From Monilinia fructicola (taxonomy: Eukaryota; Ascomycota; Leotiomycetes; Helotiales; Sclerotiniaceae): a stretch of 64,000 bases of DNA. The notes beneath the pieces are model-generated. The model did not search any database. It saw nothing but the letters and a program-made list of their open reading frames with translations, and was not told where the DNA came from. The DNA lies in contig VICG01000007.1 of assembly GCA_008692225.1 (NCBI GenBank), positions 1 through 64,000 of the forward strand, written 5' to 3'. Of this stretch, positions 24,101 to 35,167 are shown in pieces. The number at the start of each line of letters is the position of its first letter. Within the stretch, counting starts at the first letter, position 1. Made by a program: the position numbers and the translations under genes.

Positions 24101-24623
24101 TTGATTATATTGTCCCATGCTATTAAAGGCCCCCATAGTATTTGGATGTTCCACTTAATTTCAAGATCCCGAATAGCCCTCATAAATTGTATCGCTATGT
24201 TCTTCCAAAAATTTGATCCCCCCAACGAATCAGAATTGCGCAACTGAGGCTGCAATTGGGCATCCGGGAGAGTGAAATGGAAGAATCGATTAAGCTCACA
24301 TTGAATACCGAGAGGATCTCGTCCTCAACGCCTTCGACTTCTCTTATTGTAAGGCCCCAAAGTTTCTCGATTCCACGAACGTATCCTTCCGGTAAGCCGC
24401 GCTTTTTCACATTCGTGTCGTATGAACATGTTCGGCCGTGAGTCAAACATGTTGAACATGATGGCCGTTTCCCATCGCACTTGTCTTTGCGACTCCGGCA
24501 CTTATCGCATGCCTGAGAAACCCTTTTCCGCGTGCCTTGTAATTGCTTTGTATTCTTTGCCTCCTTATTGTTCGATGATGTCGCCCCAGTCTTCGAGCTC
24601 TTGGTAGGATCTTCTTGTTCCAT
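21104..24623 (-). CDS. qutA: Zn2Cys6 transcriptional activator of quinate genes
   Basis: Nuclear activator that would switch on the quinate genes when inducer is present (qa-1F/QutA type). Five exons on the minus strand: 24300-24623, 23943 down to 22359, 22310-21916, 21761-21490 and 21431-21104. All junctions are GT-AG and in phase, giving 967 residues, longer than the 800-odd of the known proteins. The Zn2Cys6 cluster is C39-x2-C42-x6-C49-x6-C56-x2-C59-x6-C66, preceded by basic TRKRVSQACD and followed by KKRGLPEGYVRGIEKLWGL, very like the QA-1F linker. A leucine-rich helix LLKELERLLPIL comes soon after and may dimerise. A fungal-specific transcription-factor domain spans roughly residues 260-560. 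The C-terminus is glycine- and acid-rich. Intron 1 is long (356 bases), so a missed small exon is possible there. ATG 24623 is chosen because the open frame upstream begins only with GTG. Confidence 0.88.
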
Positions 24624-25694
24624 TATTACCACGGATAATAGACAACGAGGGACGATGCCCGCTTCAGCCCGAGAAACCTTCGCATACGAAACATATGTCT
24701 ATCGCCAATGAATTTGATGCTTGTGTCGATCCCCAAAAAAATCTTCAATTCCGCACCATAATCAAATGGTTCGTCGTTTGCGCTCGAAAGTCGTTGATAG
24801 CTTTTATATGTATTGGTTTCCTTCAAACTGTATCAAGAACCGAACCAATTTCACATTGCTTTACAGAAGCGCTCTTCAATGCAGATAGTTGTCAAGGAAT
24901 GATTTGAACAAATTGAATGTATTGAAGTCGTCGCTCTCCATACAAAATTTGACGTAAATTCAAAATCCTTCTATGTTTCCCCCATACCCCACAGACGCCA
25001 GGACCACCTACGAAACCATACGGGAAAGTCTTTAAGAGATGCTGACTAATCAAACTCGTTAGTGTAATGATTGGTTGATATGATTCAGTCGAATCTGGGA
25101 CGTATCATCGGCATTTGCTTACTTTCTCTCCATGCCTTGATGATCGGTGGTAGACGAATAGATAGAAAGATAGAAAGATAGAAACATAGATAGAGACATC
25201 CATAGACTGGTCTCAATGTCCTTTCCAAACGAGTTGTTACCAAGGATCATTTGTTTCGAGAGAAGGTACAATATCTAACTATCGAGGTCTTTCACAATAT
25301 CCAACTATCGAGGTCTTTCTTTCTTACCTCGCTTTGCCTACTTCCAAGGTTGTCTCTTGCATCGACGGCATCTTATTACCCTCCCGTCTTATCTAATCTA
25401 TTCGTACCTTTGTTACAACTTCCATACTTACTTGCACCTTTGCCTCCTTACTTGCTTGCTTGTTGGCTTGCTTGCTGGCTCACTTAGCTACGAACTTACG
25501 AACTTAGTCACTCACTGCTGACTACTGATCCTTTCCTTCACTTATTATCCTTCATAAACCCTCGCGAATGACATTCTTCTTTCTGTTCGGTTTTTGATCG
25601 GTCTTGTCGCTACGTTGGGACGGACCCCTTCATCCCTGCGTTCTTTCGGTCAATCGATCACGTGCGATCACGTGTGATCACAAACACATACAGA
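24624..25694. promoter_or_regulatory. Divergent promoter between activator and repressor genes
   Basis: About 1.07 kb shared by the activator (leftward) and repressor (rightward), the same head-to-head layout as qa-1F/qa-1S in Neurospora. It holds a GATAGAAA-type microsatellite at 25155-25195 and pyrimidine-rich CTTGCTTG repeats at 25430-25490. I looked for the Neurospora QA-1F palindrome GGRTAARYRYTTATCC and did not find a convincing copy. Confidence 0.6.
25656..25685. promoter_or_regulatory. Tandem ATCACGTG sites directly before the repressor start
   Basis: Three 10-bp units in a row, GATCACGTGC, GATCACGTGT and GATCACAAAC. The first two contain the palindrome CACGTG (25659-25664 and 25669-25674) in the RTCACRTG context bound by Cbf1-type bHLH factors. 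The spacing is about one helical turn and the block ends nine bases before the first ATG of qutR. Function is inferred. Confidence 0.55.
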
Positions 25695-28506
25695 ATGCGA
25701 GCGGAAAAGATGTCTTTAACAACTCAGATCATCTCAAACTCAAATAATGGAACGATGGAAAAGTCGATGCAGCTGAATTCAAATGTACAAACAAAAGGTC
25801 GAATCTTTCCTTCCGACGCATCAATCATTCTTATAGGTTCTCGAGGCTCGGGGAAACGGAGTCTGGGTTTTATTGGAGCAACACATCTGGGTCGACGATT
25901 AATCACTGAGGACCATTATTTTCAAGAAGCTACCGGTCTTTCTCGAGCTGCTTATGTTCAACAAAATGGAGCTCAAGAATTCTACAAACGAAATATTGAG
26001 GTTGTGAGGCAAATGCTATATCAAAATCGAACAGGTTGCATGATTGAATGTGGCATGGGAAGTCTGGCAATGGAGGTACAAAAGACCCTTCGAGAGTATA
26101 CAAAAACCAATCCCGTGATATATATCATCAGAAACAGTCAAAGGATTCGAGAATTGCTAAACATAGGAGATATTGAAGCTACACGACTCGAAAATGCCGA
26201 TGTCGCCCATCGCTTTTGTTCTAATTATGAATATTACAATTTGCACGACAGAAGTTGCGATGGGATGGCGAGTCCCAAGGATCAAGGGCTTCCAAATGTT
26301 TCATCGAAGTTGAAACATGCAAAGGAAGACTTTTCTGCCTTTCTCGATTTTATCACGGGACAGGGAGTCATACGTAGCAGTCTGGAAAGTCCATTCTCTA
26401 TTGGAGCTCTTCCACCTGAATGTAGACTGTATACTTATGCATTGTCTGTCCGCATGTCAACGATTCCTGATCTGGATCTTCAACAACTGGAGTCTGGGGC
26501 CGATGCAGTCCAAATCAAAGTTGATGCTCTAACATCACCCGATATTCAAAGGGAATTGTCAAAACAAGTCTTTACTGTAAGAAGGAAACTTGGCGTGCCA
26601 GTTATTCTTTTTGCCGAAGAATATGCGTTTGAGGGTCTCTCGCTATCCTTATCTGAGAAGGAGGACATTTATTTCGGATTGCTTGAGCACTGCTTGCGCT
26701 TAGGCGTTGAGTACATTGTCATCGATCTCAAATATTCATCCGATCGCTTCATGCACCTTGTTCAATCTTCTGGACATACGAAAATCATCGGGCATTATTT
26801 GCATCGCGTGGAAAATTCATGGGGATGGGATGATGAGTCGATCATGATGCAATATCGACGAGCCGAATCATTGGGGTGTGATATAGTCCGCTTTGCCCGA
26901 GGAACCTCGAAAGAGAGCGATAATGAATCCGTTCGAAGGTTTCTGAGAAGAATTGAATCTATTCCAGACCATCTTCCTGTTATCGCCTACAACCTTGGAG
27001 ATCATGGAAGAAGCTCGCTAATCGAAAACCGAATCTTCACACCTGTAACCCATCCTATCATGAATTCTACAGTCAGTAGAAGTCAAACTCGACAGTTTCT
27101 CCCAACAGCTGCCGAGGCCCGACAAGAACTATACCGAAAGTCTATCCTTGACCCCCTTCATTTCGTACATCTTGGAGCTAGTGTATCCTACAGTTTATCT
27201 CCAGCAATGCACAACGCTGCTTACAAAGTATGTGGCATGAGCAACGACTTTCAATCGTTACAAGTCCAATCTGTTGATGATATTCATACCATCTGTCAAC
27301 GTCCTGACTTCGGTGGTGCAGCCATCACACAACCATTCAAAGTCCAAATCATGTCCCGAATTGGCCCAAAGAGTTATCATGCAAGAGCTATTGGGGCAGT
27401 AAACACTCTCCTGCCACTTCGAGCATCACCAGATGGCCACCCCATTGATGGTACCACGCAATCATTGCTTCAACAAGCAAATCGCCGAAGTAAAACTGGA
27501 CCTGTCTGTGCTTACTATGGCGACAATACGGATTTTATTGGCATAATGACATGTCTCCGCCGCAATATATCACCACGAAACGTCGTCCAACCATCTAAAA
27601 CAACAGGACTAGTCATAGGTGCAGGTGGCATGGCACGAGCAGCCGTGTACGCCATGATCCAGCTCGGGTGTCGCAAGATATTCATATTTAACCGCACAGT
27701 AGAGAATGCTCATAAAGTTGCCGATCATTTTAATTCATGGGCAACCAGTCTGAATAACCCCGGCAAAATTGTACACGTGCTGGAATCACTACAGGAGCAA
27801 TGGCCAACTGGCTTTAGCCAACCTACTATGATTGTTTCATGCGTTCCAGCACGAAGTGTGGGTGACCGACCGCCGGCGAATTTCACGATGCCTGTGCAGT
27901 GGCTGGGCAGTGCCACTGGTGGAGTTGTTGTAGAGGTATGTTTTCCATTTCCGATCCTCTGCTCTTCATTGTACAGACTGAGCGCATTTTGAGTGGGCGT
28001 AATTCTTCTTGTCGGTATATGATTCAAATGACCTTGATTATCTCTACTGGAGGTATCGTCCAACTTGAGTTGAACGTCTGTATCGATTGTATCAATCAAG
28101 TAATTTCAATACTTTACTTTTTATGTTCATTATCCAAGTGGAGACCACGCTCTCTATTACTTCCTTCACGCATAACATATGAACGTCGAACACCCATTCT
28201 CTCCTTCTACCCCTAAAAACCCAACTAACAACCTCCCTTCGACAACAGCTCTCCTACAAACCCCCGCTAACCACCCCTCTCCTCTCACAAATTCGCCACT
28301 TTCGCTCCGAAACCAAGTCGGCCTGGGTAGTAGTCGATGGTCTCGAAGTCCTCCCCGAACAAGCCATCGCGCAATTCGAGTTGATGACTGGTGTTAAAGC
28401 ACCCAAGCGACGCATGAGAATGGAAGTATATAGCAATTATCACAAATACGGGGATGGAGAGGCTGGCAGGCTAACAGATGGTGATATGTTTCCGGCTTTT
28501 GCCTAA
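25695..28506 (+). CDS. qutR: Quinate-pathway repressor, AROM-derived pseudoenzyme
   Basis: Repressor that would hold the activator inactive without inducer (qa-1S/QutR type); the family arose from the last three domains of the pentafunctional AROM protein. Exons 25695-27935 and 28249-28506, joined in phase 0 across a 313-base intron, give 832 residues, somewhat short of the roughly 920 known. Domain order: a shikimate-kinase-like part with P-loop GSRGSGKRSLG near residue 47, a type I dehydroquinase-like part (about 235-455), and a shikimate-dehydrogenase-like part (about 485-832) with TQPFK and GDNTDFIG. In the dehydroquinase-like part, the Schiff-base lysine context DIVK reads DIVR (Arg399). 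The catalytic histidine context also looks altered (GHYLHR near residue 367). This fits a regulator rather than an enzyme. The second exon, starting LSYKPPLTTPLL, completes the dehydrogenase fold. Alternative in-frame starts are ATG 25710 and an upstream GTG. Confidence 0.92.
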
Positions 28507-29270
28507 ATTGGATAAGATGACTCGAGGGATTTGGAGGAGACATGAATATGGATATGGAATATACGAGAAGAATTTGACACACGAGGTTGTTGCATGTTAT
28601 TAGCGTCATGTTGTACTGCATTGATCATATTGGCATTTGGAGTTTTCAACTTAAGAATAGGCGACTTTGCATGAAGTAATGAATCGGGATGGGGGTTAGC
28701 ATCGGTCATGGGTATGGTTATGGAATTGAACTTAAGAAATTTGTGCATCTGAGATTTGTGGATTTGAAGAGCAGGATTGTCGGTACAACGTGAAAATTCA
28801 TAAAAGAGAAAATAGAGACATTCTGGTTTAGATTTCTTTTTCTACATGAGGTGAGACAGAACGATTGGTGGCTGAGACAAGTAATGAATATCTTGAAAGT
28901 TTCGTGATATGTCCTTATAAAACTCGGAGGCCCCCTTCATTCATGGTAATACTTACTATCCTATACTCATGGTTCATTGGAGAAATAACTATAACTCTCA
29001 AGTCATCCTATCACAAGTCATCCTCAACCATAGAACAAGATTCGTCTCCATATTATCATACTCGTGAATTCGTTTCATGACATATATACATACATACGTA
29101 GCAAAATATGCTACAATATAATCATAGTTGTACCATCTAGTGCGCAACCGATCAATCCCAAGTGGCCGCCAGCAAAAAGTACACACCGCAACCCAGATAA
29201 GCACGCTATTCGTAATCCTCTTGGAGGTCCCATTTCCCTTCTATAAAATACGTCAGATATAAGCTCTACT
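28507..29270. other. Intergenic DNA between convergent repressor and permease genes
   Basis: Contains only the two 3' untranslated regions as far as I can see. Small open frames here have no domain and no consistent codon pattern. Confidence 0.5.
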
Positions 29271-31125
29271 TTAAGCGACCTCGACATGCGAACTCTTCTC
29301 ATTCCCTTCCTTGTCCAGTCCAATTCCACTGCCCTCGACATTCCGTCTGAATGACTCCTCGTCGTCCTTCAATTCGCGCAAGACGATGCTGTGGGCGTGG
29401 CGAGCCTTCAACTCGCGGCTGAAGAGTCGATCCATGCTCTCCAAGGGAATACTCTTGGTTTCGGGGACCAAGAAAAATACGAAAATAATACTGCAGATCA
29501 TCAATGAGGCGAAGAACAGGAATACGCCGTATCCCATCGCTTCGAACATTTGCGCCGTGAAACGCGCGACGAGGAAATTGAAAAACCAATTGCTGGCGGC
29601 GGCGAATGCCTGACCGAGTGTACGGACGTTTTGGGGGAACATTTCCGAGTTGATGACCCATGGGGTGCCGTTCCATGAAGGGGTGTAGGAAGCGGTCCAG
29701 AGGTAGAAGAATGCCATAGCGGATTTTCCACCGGCAGTGAGAGAGGTGGAGGGGTGTGATAATGGGTCTGCGATGGCGATATAGGCGCCGACGTAGTAGA
29801 GACAGATTGCTCCTGCGAGAGCACCCCAGATGAGAAGGTTTCTGCGGCCGAAATTATCGATGAGGAAGAACAGCCAGATGAGGGTGACGACTGCTTTGAT
29901 CACGCCGAAAATACCAGTGGTGAGAAGGGAGGTGTTTGTGCCAACGACACCAATCTCCTTGAAGACGGTGGGCGAATAGTAATTGATGGCATTAATTCCA
30001 GAGGTGTTTTGCCAGAAGAAGAGAGAGCAGCCAAGGGCGAATCGATACATGACTTTGCGATCGCTGCCAAGGGCTTTGAATGGTTGCCAAAATCCGAGTC
30101 CAACGGTTGAATGTTGTTCCTCTAAAGCAGCATCAATGCTGGATACTTCTTCGAGCATGTAAATATCGTCTTGAGAAAGTTTTCTGATCCAGCAGAGATT
30201 CTTGAGGGCTTCTGTTCGGTCACCACGGCTCATCAGCCATCTCGGAGATTCTTTGATGAAGAAGAGTCCAGCGAACATGAGACCAGCGGGGATCAGTTGA
30301 ACTGCGAACGGGATAATCCATTGCTCGTGGTCTGCAGGCATAGTGGTTGAAACTCCATACTGTTTGTTGATTGTTAATAAAGAGGTCGTTCAAAACGTGC
30401 AGGGTCATTGACTTACGTTGATCCAGAAGCCAACAACGCCACCAACTTGCCATCCCATCTCATACAATCCAACCAAACGTCCTCGAATAGCCGGAGGAGC
30501 AAGCTCAGAAATGTAGATAGGGGTCAGATTCGAGGCACCACCAACACCGATACCAGCCAATACTCTGCCACCATAAATCAATCCAAGGCCTCTGTCTCCA
30601 TTGGCACCCAACATCAAGCCGGCGCCAAGAACGAAAATTCCAGAGAATACTTGAAGACCCATTTTTCGGCCCAAGTAATGACCGGCAGCGTAAGCACCAA
30701 GAGCTCCAAAGAATGCACCTGCTTGGTACAATGAAACGATGTTCTCAGAGATTAGCAGGGATTCTTTTTCTGAATATTGTGACCACTTGAATTCATCCTT
30801 GAAAGAAGTAAGAGCGATTGTTCCTCCAATGAATGCTGAATCATATCCAATCATCACAGCACAGAATGCGGCGCTATATCTTGATTAGTTTCATGATCTT
30901 CTATACAAGTAGACTAGACAGTAGTAGTACTACTTACACAGTTGCGCAAAAGTAGACACGGGAGTTGTAGACACATGGCGGTGTAGGTCGATCTAATTGA
31001 ATGTTAATGATGATGATGACGATGATGATGGTTGATGATGATGGTTGATAATGACGAACTCATTCGTTCATCAATTGACAAAAAAGTAACCAACCATACC
31101 TTCTACCAAAGTCAATAGACCCATA
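29271..31125 (-). CDS. qutD: Quinate permease, MFS sugar-porter type
   Basis: Plasma-membrane proton-coupled importer for quinate (qa-y/QutD type). Four exons on the minus strand: 31101-31125, 30938-30992, 30417-30873 and 29271-30359. The phases agree and give 541 residues, the usual length. The first exon is only 25 bases (MGLLTLVE) and joins to DRPTPPCVYNSRVYFCATVA, which matches the known N-terminal pattern of QutD. Family motifs seen: GGRVLAGIGVGG, ESPRWLMSRGDRTEAL, NFGRRNLLIWG and the closing VPETKSIPLESMDRLF. Twelve membrane spans are expected from the family and the hydrophobic segments agree. The gene is divergent from qutB across a 2.3 kb interval. The first intron carries a GATGAT-type microsatellite (about 31005-31055). 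Confidence 0.93.
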
Positions 31126-33417
31126 TTGAAGAATGATATCTCTCAATATTCGTGATTTCGAAGTTGTTGATCTCTTCGAAAAAATTCTTGGCGGTGTGAA
31201 GAAAAATTCTTCAAAAAGAAAATGAGTCACTAAGCAACCCAAGCTTTCAATCCTGGACCCGCTCAATTGCAATTCAGTCAACAGGAAGGATTGCAGTATC
31301 GTCAAATTCCACTCGGTATGATTGACTATCGTGAAAAGGATATACTATCTATAATACGAAGAGATAGAAAAAGAAGAAAGACGATGAAGTGATGAAGTGA
31401 TGAAAATGGTGAAATGAAAAGGACAACTCGTAACGGAGCACCCGTTTTATAGGGGGAAAATCCAGTTCACCGCGCGGAGTACTTGGTACTGTGGATCTAC
31501 CAATCTACCAATCTGCAAATTTGGACGAGAGACGGGAAACCCACTACTTGCTTGCTGTTGAAAGGCCACGCCTACTCTACTGTACGAATTGGTTTTCCGG
31601 GGCCGGACAGGGAAGCAGGGAGGTATGGAATGAATGCACTCCGTATCTTGTATCCTGGGGTAAAGATTCTTGTGAGCACGCATTTTGGGCATAGGGCCTG
31701 GGACTCTGCAAGCTTCCGTGCTGCGGCCAAGATGATCATTTGCATTAATAATAATCTTGATGTCAAATTTTGATTTTGTCATTAGAACGTGGTGGAGATG
31801 CTCAGTAGCACAGGGGGGCAAAGGACCTACAGTACCGCGTACTCCGTAGAGTCGTATCTACATCACACTGAGTACAGTAGATATGCATGGGGCGGGAATA
31901 GGACAAGATTCAACGCGCGAATGTGGCATTAAGCGGTTTAGCCTACACCGGGGATTGATATTTGATTGGTTTATTCACATCTGACTACATGCTTTTTGAT
32001 TATGGATTATTGTCATGGTTGGGGAATGAATGTGGGGAGAACCATGGGGGGTTTGGAAGAGTGTGACACTGTGAGAGTCTGAGCCTCTGAGGGAGGCCCG
32101 GATTCGGAGAAGATTGGTGAAGGGGGAAAAGGTTTTCCCCTTGGCAAGATTGTGACCTTTGATATTATTGGGATTTGTGTTGTCCGGGTTTGCGAATGGA
32201 AAGGATCCCCATGACAGCTTCCCTCTATGGGGAATCAGCGGGGGAATTCACCCGTTTTCATCTTGATTGAGAATATGAGGTCCGAAGGAAGGAATGAAGG
32301 AATGAATGAATGAATGTAGGAAGGATGGAAGGAAGGAAGGCAGGAATACCGAAGCTGGTGATCCATAGAAAAATACAAATCAATCTACCTAGTAGATACA
32401 GTATCGCGGAATGACGATTACCCACTGCAACTTGCAATATTTGAGGTATAGTTTCTTGTTTTCTTTTGGTATACTCGTTCCTTCGATACTCAACTAAACA
32501 TTTACCCGAATTCAATGAGCTATCTTATGCCATGACTTTGCAAATATCTTGTCCCTTTCACAATGATATTCTCAAACCATCACCGCTCTTCCAAGACAAT
32601 TAGACGAGCCTTGTTTTTTGTTAGCAACATATTCCAAAAACCTTGAGACGTTGATGCGGAGACTAGAAACTGGAGACCCCGACACCAAACATAAAATTGT
32701 TGAAAAGAGAATCCATCAGATCTTACTTCGGTAGAACTAATCTCAAATAGTAGCCTGTCGCCGAGATGTACCGTTCCGTCGCTTAACCGAGCATGACAAG
32801 GGGTTTCTAGCTAATGATTGGTTCAAACGAGTCAAGCTTTTCCCCCGCACCTGGGTTCCTTGACTGTTGTGCTCACGGCTAAAGAATTTCGAGATTTGTT
32901 AAATAGGGCTACCAAGTACGAATCAAATACCACCCAAAACAAATCGTTGCAGTATAAAATTGTGTATTATATGCATAATTTGGTGGGGGAATTCTGTTTA
33001 ATATTTTTCCGATATATGCATTGAGTGAGGAGGGAGCATCTGACAGGTTGAGTTGGTGACCAAGCTGTAAACCCGAGAAGCTGGAGGAGTGTGTCACTAG
33101 ACCGTTCGCAGACTAATGCTATCAGACCCCTAAGCCTTGGCTTGCAGAGGAGTTCGCTTCTTCCCCATACAGTTGTTTATTTCATCTCTCCTCCTTCTTT
33201 CATCGCTATACCTCTCCACGACACCAAAAGCTTCGTCTTCCTCGGTTACCTCCAAATAACTTTTCCGCTCCCTGTCCGTTAGTCTACTTCCCCAGTTTCC
33301 CCAAACTTCATTCTATAGTAACCATTGCACATCTTCTTTCTTCTTGGGACACACGATTCGAGTTGCTATAATTTTACTGAAAACCGTTTTTTCCATTCAG
33401 CAACTACATCATAAACA
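31126..33417. promoter_or_regulatory. 2.3 kb divergent interval between permease and dehydrogenase
   Basis: No coding frame that I can support. It should contain promoters for both genes. Visible structure: an inverted pair of 20-bp arms at 31475-31494 and 31827-31846, a GGAAGGAATGAA microsatellite at 32282-32350, and a pyrimidine-rich leader at 33160-33400 before qutB. I found no clear GGRTAARYRYTTATCC activator palindrome. Confidence 0.5.
31475..31846. repeat. Inverted repeat pair, possible 372-bp MITE
   Basis: CGGAGTACTTGGTACTGTGG at 31475-31494 matches the inverse of CCTACAGTACCGCGTACTCC/G at 31827-31846 in 17 of 20 positions. Each arm is itself close to palindromic. No clear target duplication, so an element is only a possibility. 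A similar phrase, CTACAGTACGGAGTA, is at 18901-18915. Confidence 0.3.
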
Positions 33418-34621
33418 ATGACGAGCACCGCAAAAGCTACCGTTCCCACCGCAGTGGTGAAGACTCCTCCTCCGGATATCTCCCAACTGGACCGAGTTGC
33501 CTATCTGTTCGGATACCCAATTGCTCACTCTCTTTTCTCCTCTTTGTAAGTTGTGTCCTTTGAGTCTTCTTACTATATCTCCCCTTCCATACGTCTTCAT
33601 TATCCAGCACGATTCTATGAGAGCTAGCCCATGGCTCTCAACGCTCGATCCAACGTCCAGCCATTAATTCCAGCTCTTCCGGGGATCTCTATTCTCGCAC
33701 AGCCTCCAAAATGACCTCCATTTTACAACCTTTAGCTAATCATCTATCTCACCTCCAGTCCACGCCACAATCTTCCGCTCCCTATCCCTCAACTACCTGC
33801 AACATCTATACGAAACCCAAACTCTCACAGATTGTCTCGAGCTCACCAAAGATCCCAAGTTCCTCGGCGCCTCCGTAACCATGCCTTTCAAAGTAGCCAT
33901 TATCCCCTACCTCGATCAGTTGTCTCCAGAAGGTGCCGCCATTGGCGCCATAAACACTATCTATCACCGCATATCTCCATCTGGCGAAAAGATCCTCTGC
34001 GGGACAAACACCGACTGTATTGGCATCCGCGAAGCTCTCCTCCAAAATGCAACACCATCAACCATATCAAGTATAAAAGGGTCAGCAGGCATGGTTATCG
34101 GAGGCGGAGGAACCTGCCGAGCAGCCGTCTATGCACTGAAGAAATTCTTGGGCTGTGAGGTTATATACATGGTCAATCGCGACAAATCCGAATGTGACGC
34201 CGTGATCGCCGAATGCAGTAGCAATGGATTTGGAGATGGATTATTATACATTGAATCGATAGCGCAAGCAGAATCATTACCAGCACCCACTGTAATCGTC
34301 TCTGCCATTCCTGATTTCACGCCAGTATCCGCGGATGAACAAAGAGCACGTGGAATCATTACGGAATTTTTGAATAAGGAGGGAGAAAAGGGAGCAATAT
34401 TGGAAATGTGTTATCATCCAAGCCCGGATACACAGATTGCAGCACTCGCTACAAAGGCTGGATGGCAGGTAGTTGGAGGTGTCGAGTCAATGGTGTATCA
34501 GGGATTGGAGCAAGACAAAACTTGGTTGGGAGTCGAAGTTGAGAAGCTACCGGTGAAAGAAGTGAGGAGAGTTGTTTTGGAGAGATTGGAAAGTGAGCGG
34601 GCGAAGCATGGGAAGATTTAA
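33418..34621 (+). CDS. qutB: Quinate/shikimate dehydrogenase, frame conflict at the splice
   Basis: NAD-dependent oxidation of quinate to 3-dehydroquinate and of shikimate to 3-dehydroshikimate in the cytosol (qa-3/QutB type). Exon 1, 33418-33545, encodes MTSTAKATVPTAVV... up to YLFGYPIAHSLFSS. Exon 2, 33759-34621, encodes HATIFRSLSLNYL to the stop. Motifs: TMPFK (catalytic lysine region), GAINTIYH, GTNTDCIGI, and a dinucleotide loop VIGGGGTCRAAVYALKK. About 329 residues, a normal length. Oddity: donor TT|GTAAGT and acceptor CCAG|TCCACG leave one base too many. The frame before CAC (33761) needs a phase-1 exon end but the donor gives phase 2, and a TAA in the required frame upstream of the acceptor rules out the earlier acceptors. 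One base fewer in the T run at 33543-33545 would fix it. This is either a consensus error or a real break. Confidence 0.85.
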
Positions 34622-35167
34622 GGAGAGAGTATGACAGTATGACGGTATGACAGCATGACAGCATGACAGAAATTATATGAAATGTAAAAAGACAATTAAC
34701 GGCACGATACAAAACCAGGAAAGGCATAGAACTTGGTCTAGGCGTTTTATATAGAATCAAAATAGATCCCTTCAATCAAGAACTGGAGTTTGGAACAGAC
34801 ACTTAGCATCATTCTCTCAAAACTCTCGATGTCAATCACGTTCTAATCACGTTCTAGTCACGTTTGAATCACGTTTAAATCACATGGTGACAATTCTGTT
34901 TTGTAAGATTACCATCCCACCTCATCCCGTTACATCAGAGACATCAATACAAGTACTCGGCATAGGAATTTCCCCCACCTCACGCAACCCCACCACGCTT
35001 CCATACGCCTATCATCGGTTTCCAATCCCACACTATCTCAATCAATCCGGAAGTCTTACTCATCCAACTAAGCTGACAGTAAAGTCATCCATCCCTTCAA
35101 GTTCTCTCCGGTACATCAATCTCATTTATCAATTGCAACCAGAAGGTCAACAGCTCGAGACATCAGC
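34622..35167. promoter_or_regulatory. Intergenic DNA upstream of the IMPase-like gene
   Basis: Starts with a GACAGTAT/GACAGCAT short tandem repeat (34631-34670) in the 3' region of qutB. It then contains the 11-bp array described separately, and a 5' leader for qutG. Confidence 0.5.
34834..34887. promoter_or_regulatory. Five-unit 11-bp tandem array with TCACGT cores
   Basis: Units AATCACGTTCT, AATCACGTTCT, AGTCACGTTTG, AATCACGTTTA and a partial AATCACATGG run head to tail from 34834. The 11-bp period places every TCACGT on nearly the same face of the helix, about 290-330 bases before the qutG start. It looks like a cooperative binding array; no factor can be named with certainty. Confidence 0.5.

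Noticed and set aside
24624..25694. Candidate QA-1F palindromes (for example GGATAATAGACAA near 24634)
   Set aside because: Only one half-site matches GGRTAARYRYTTATCC; I do not count it as a binding site.
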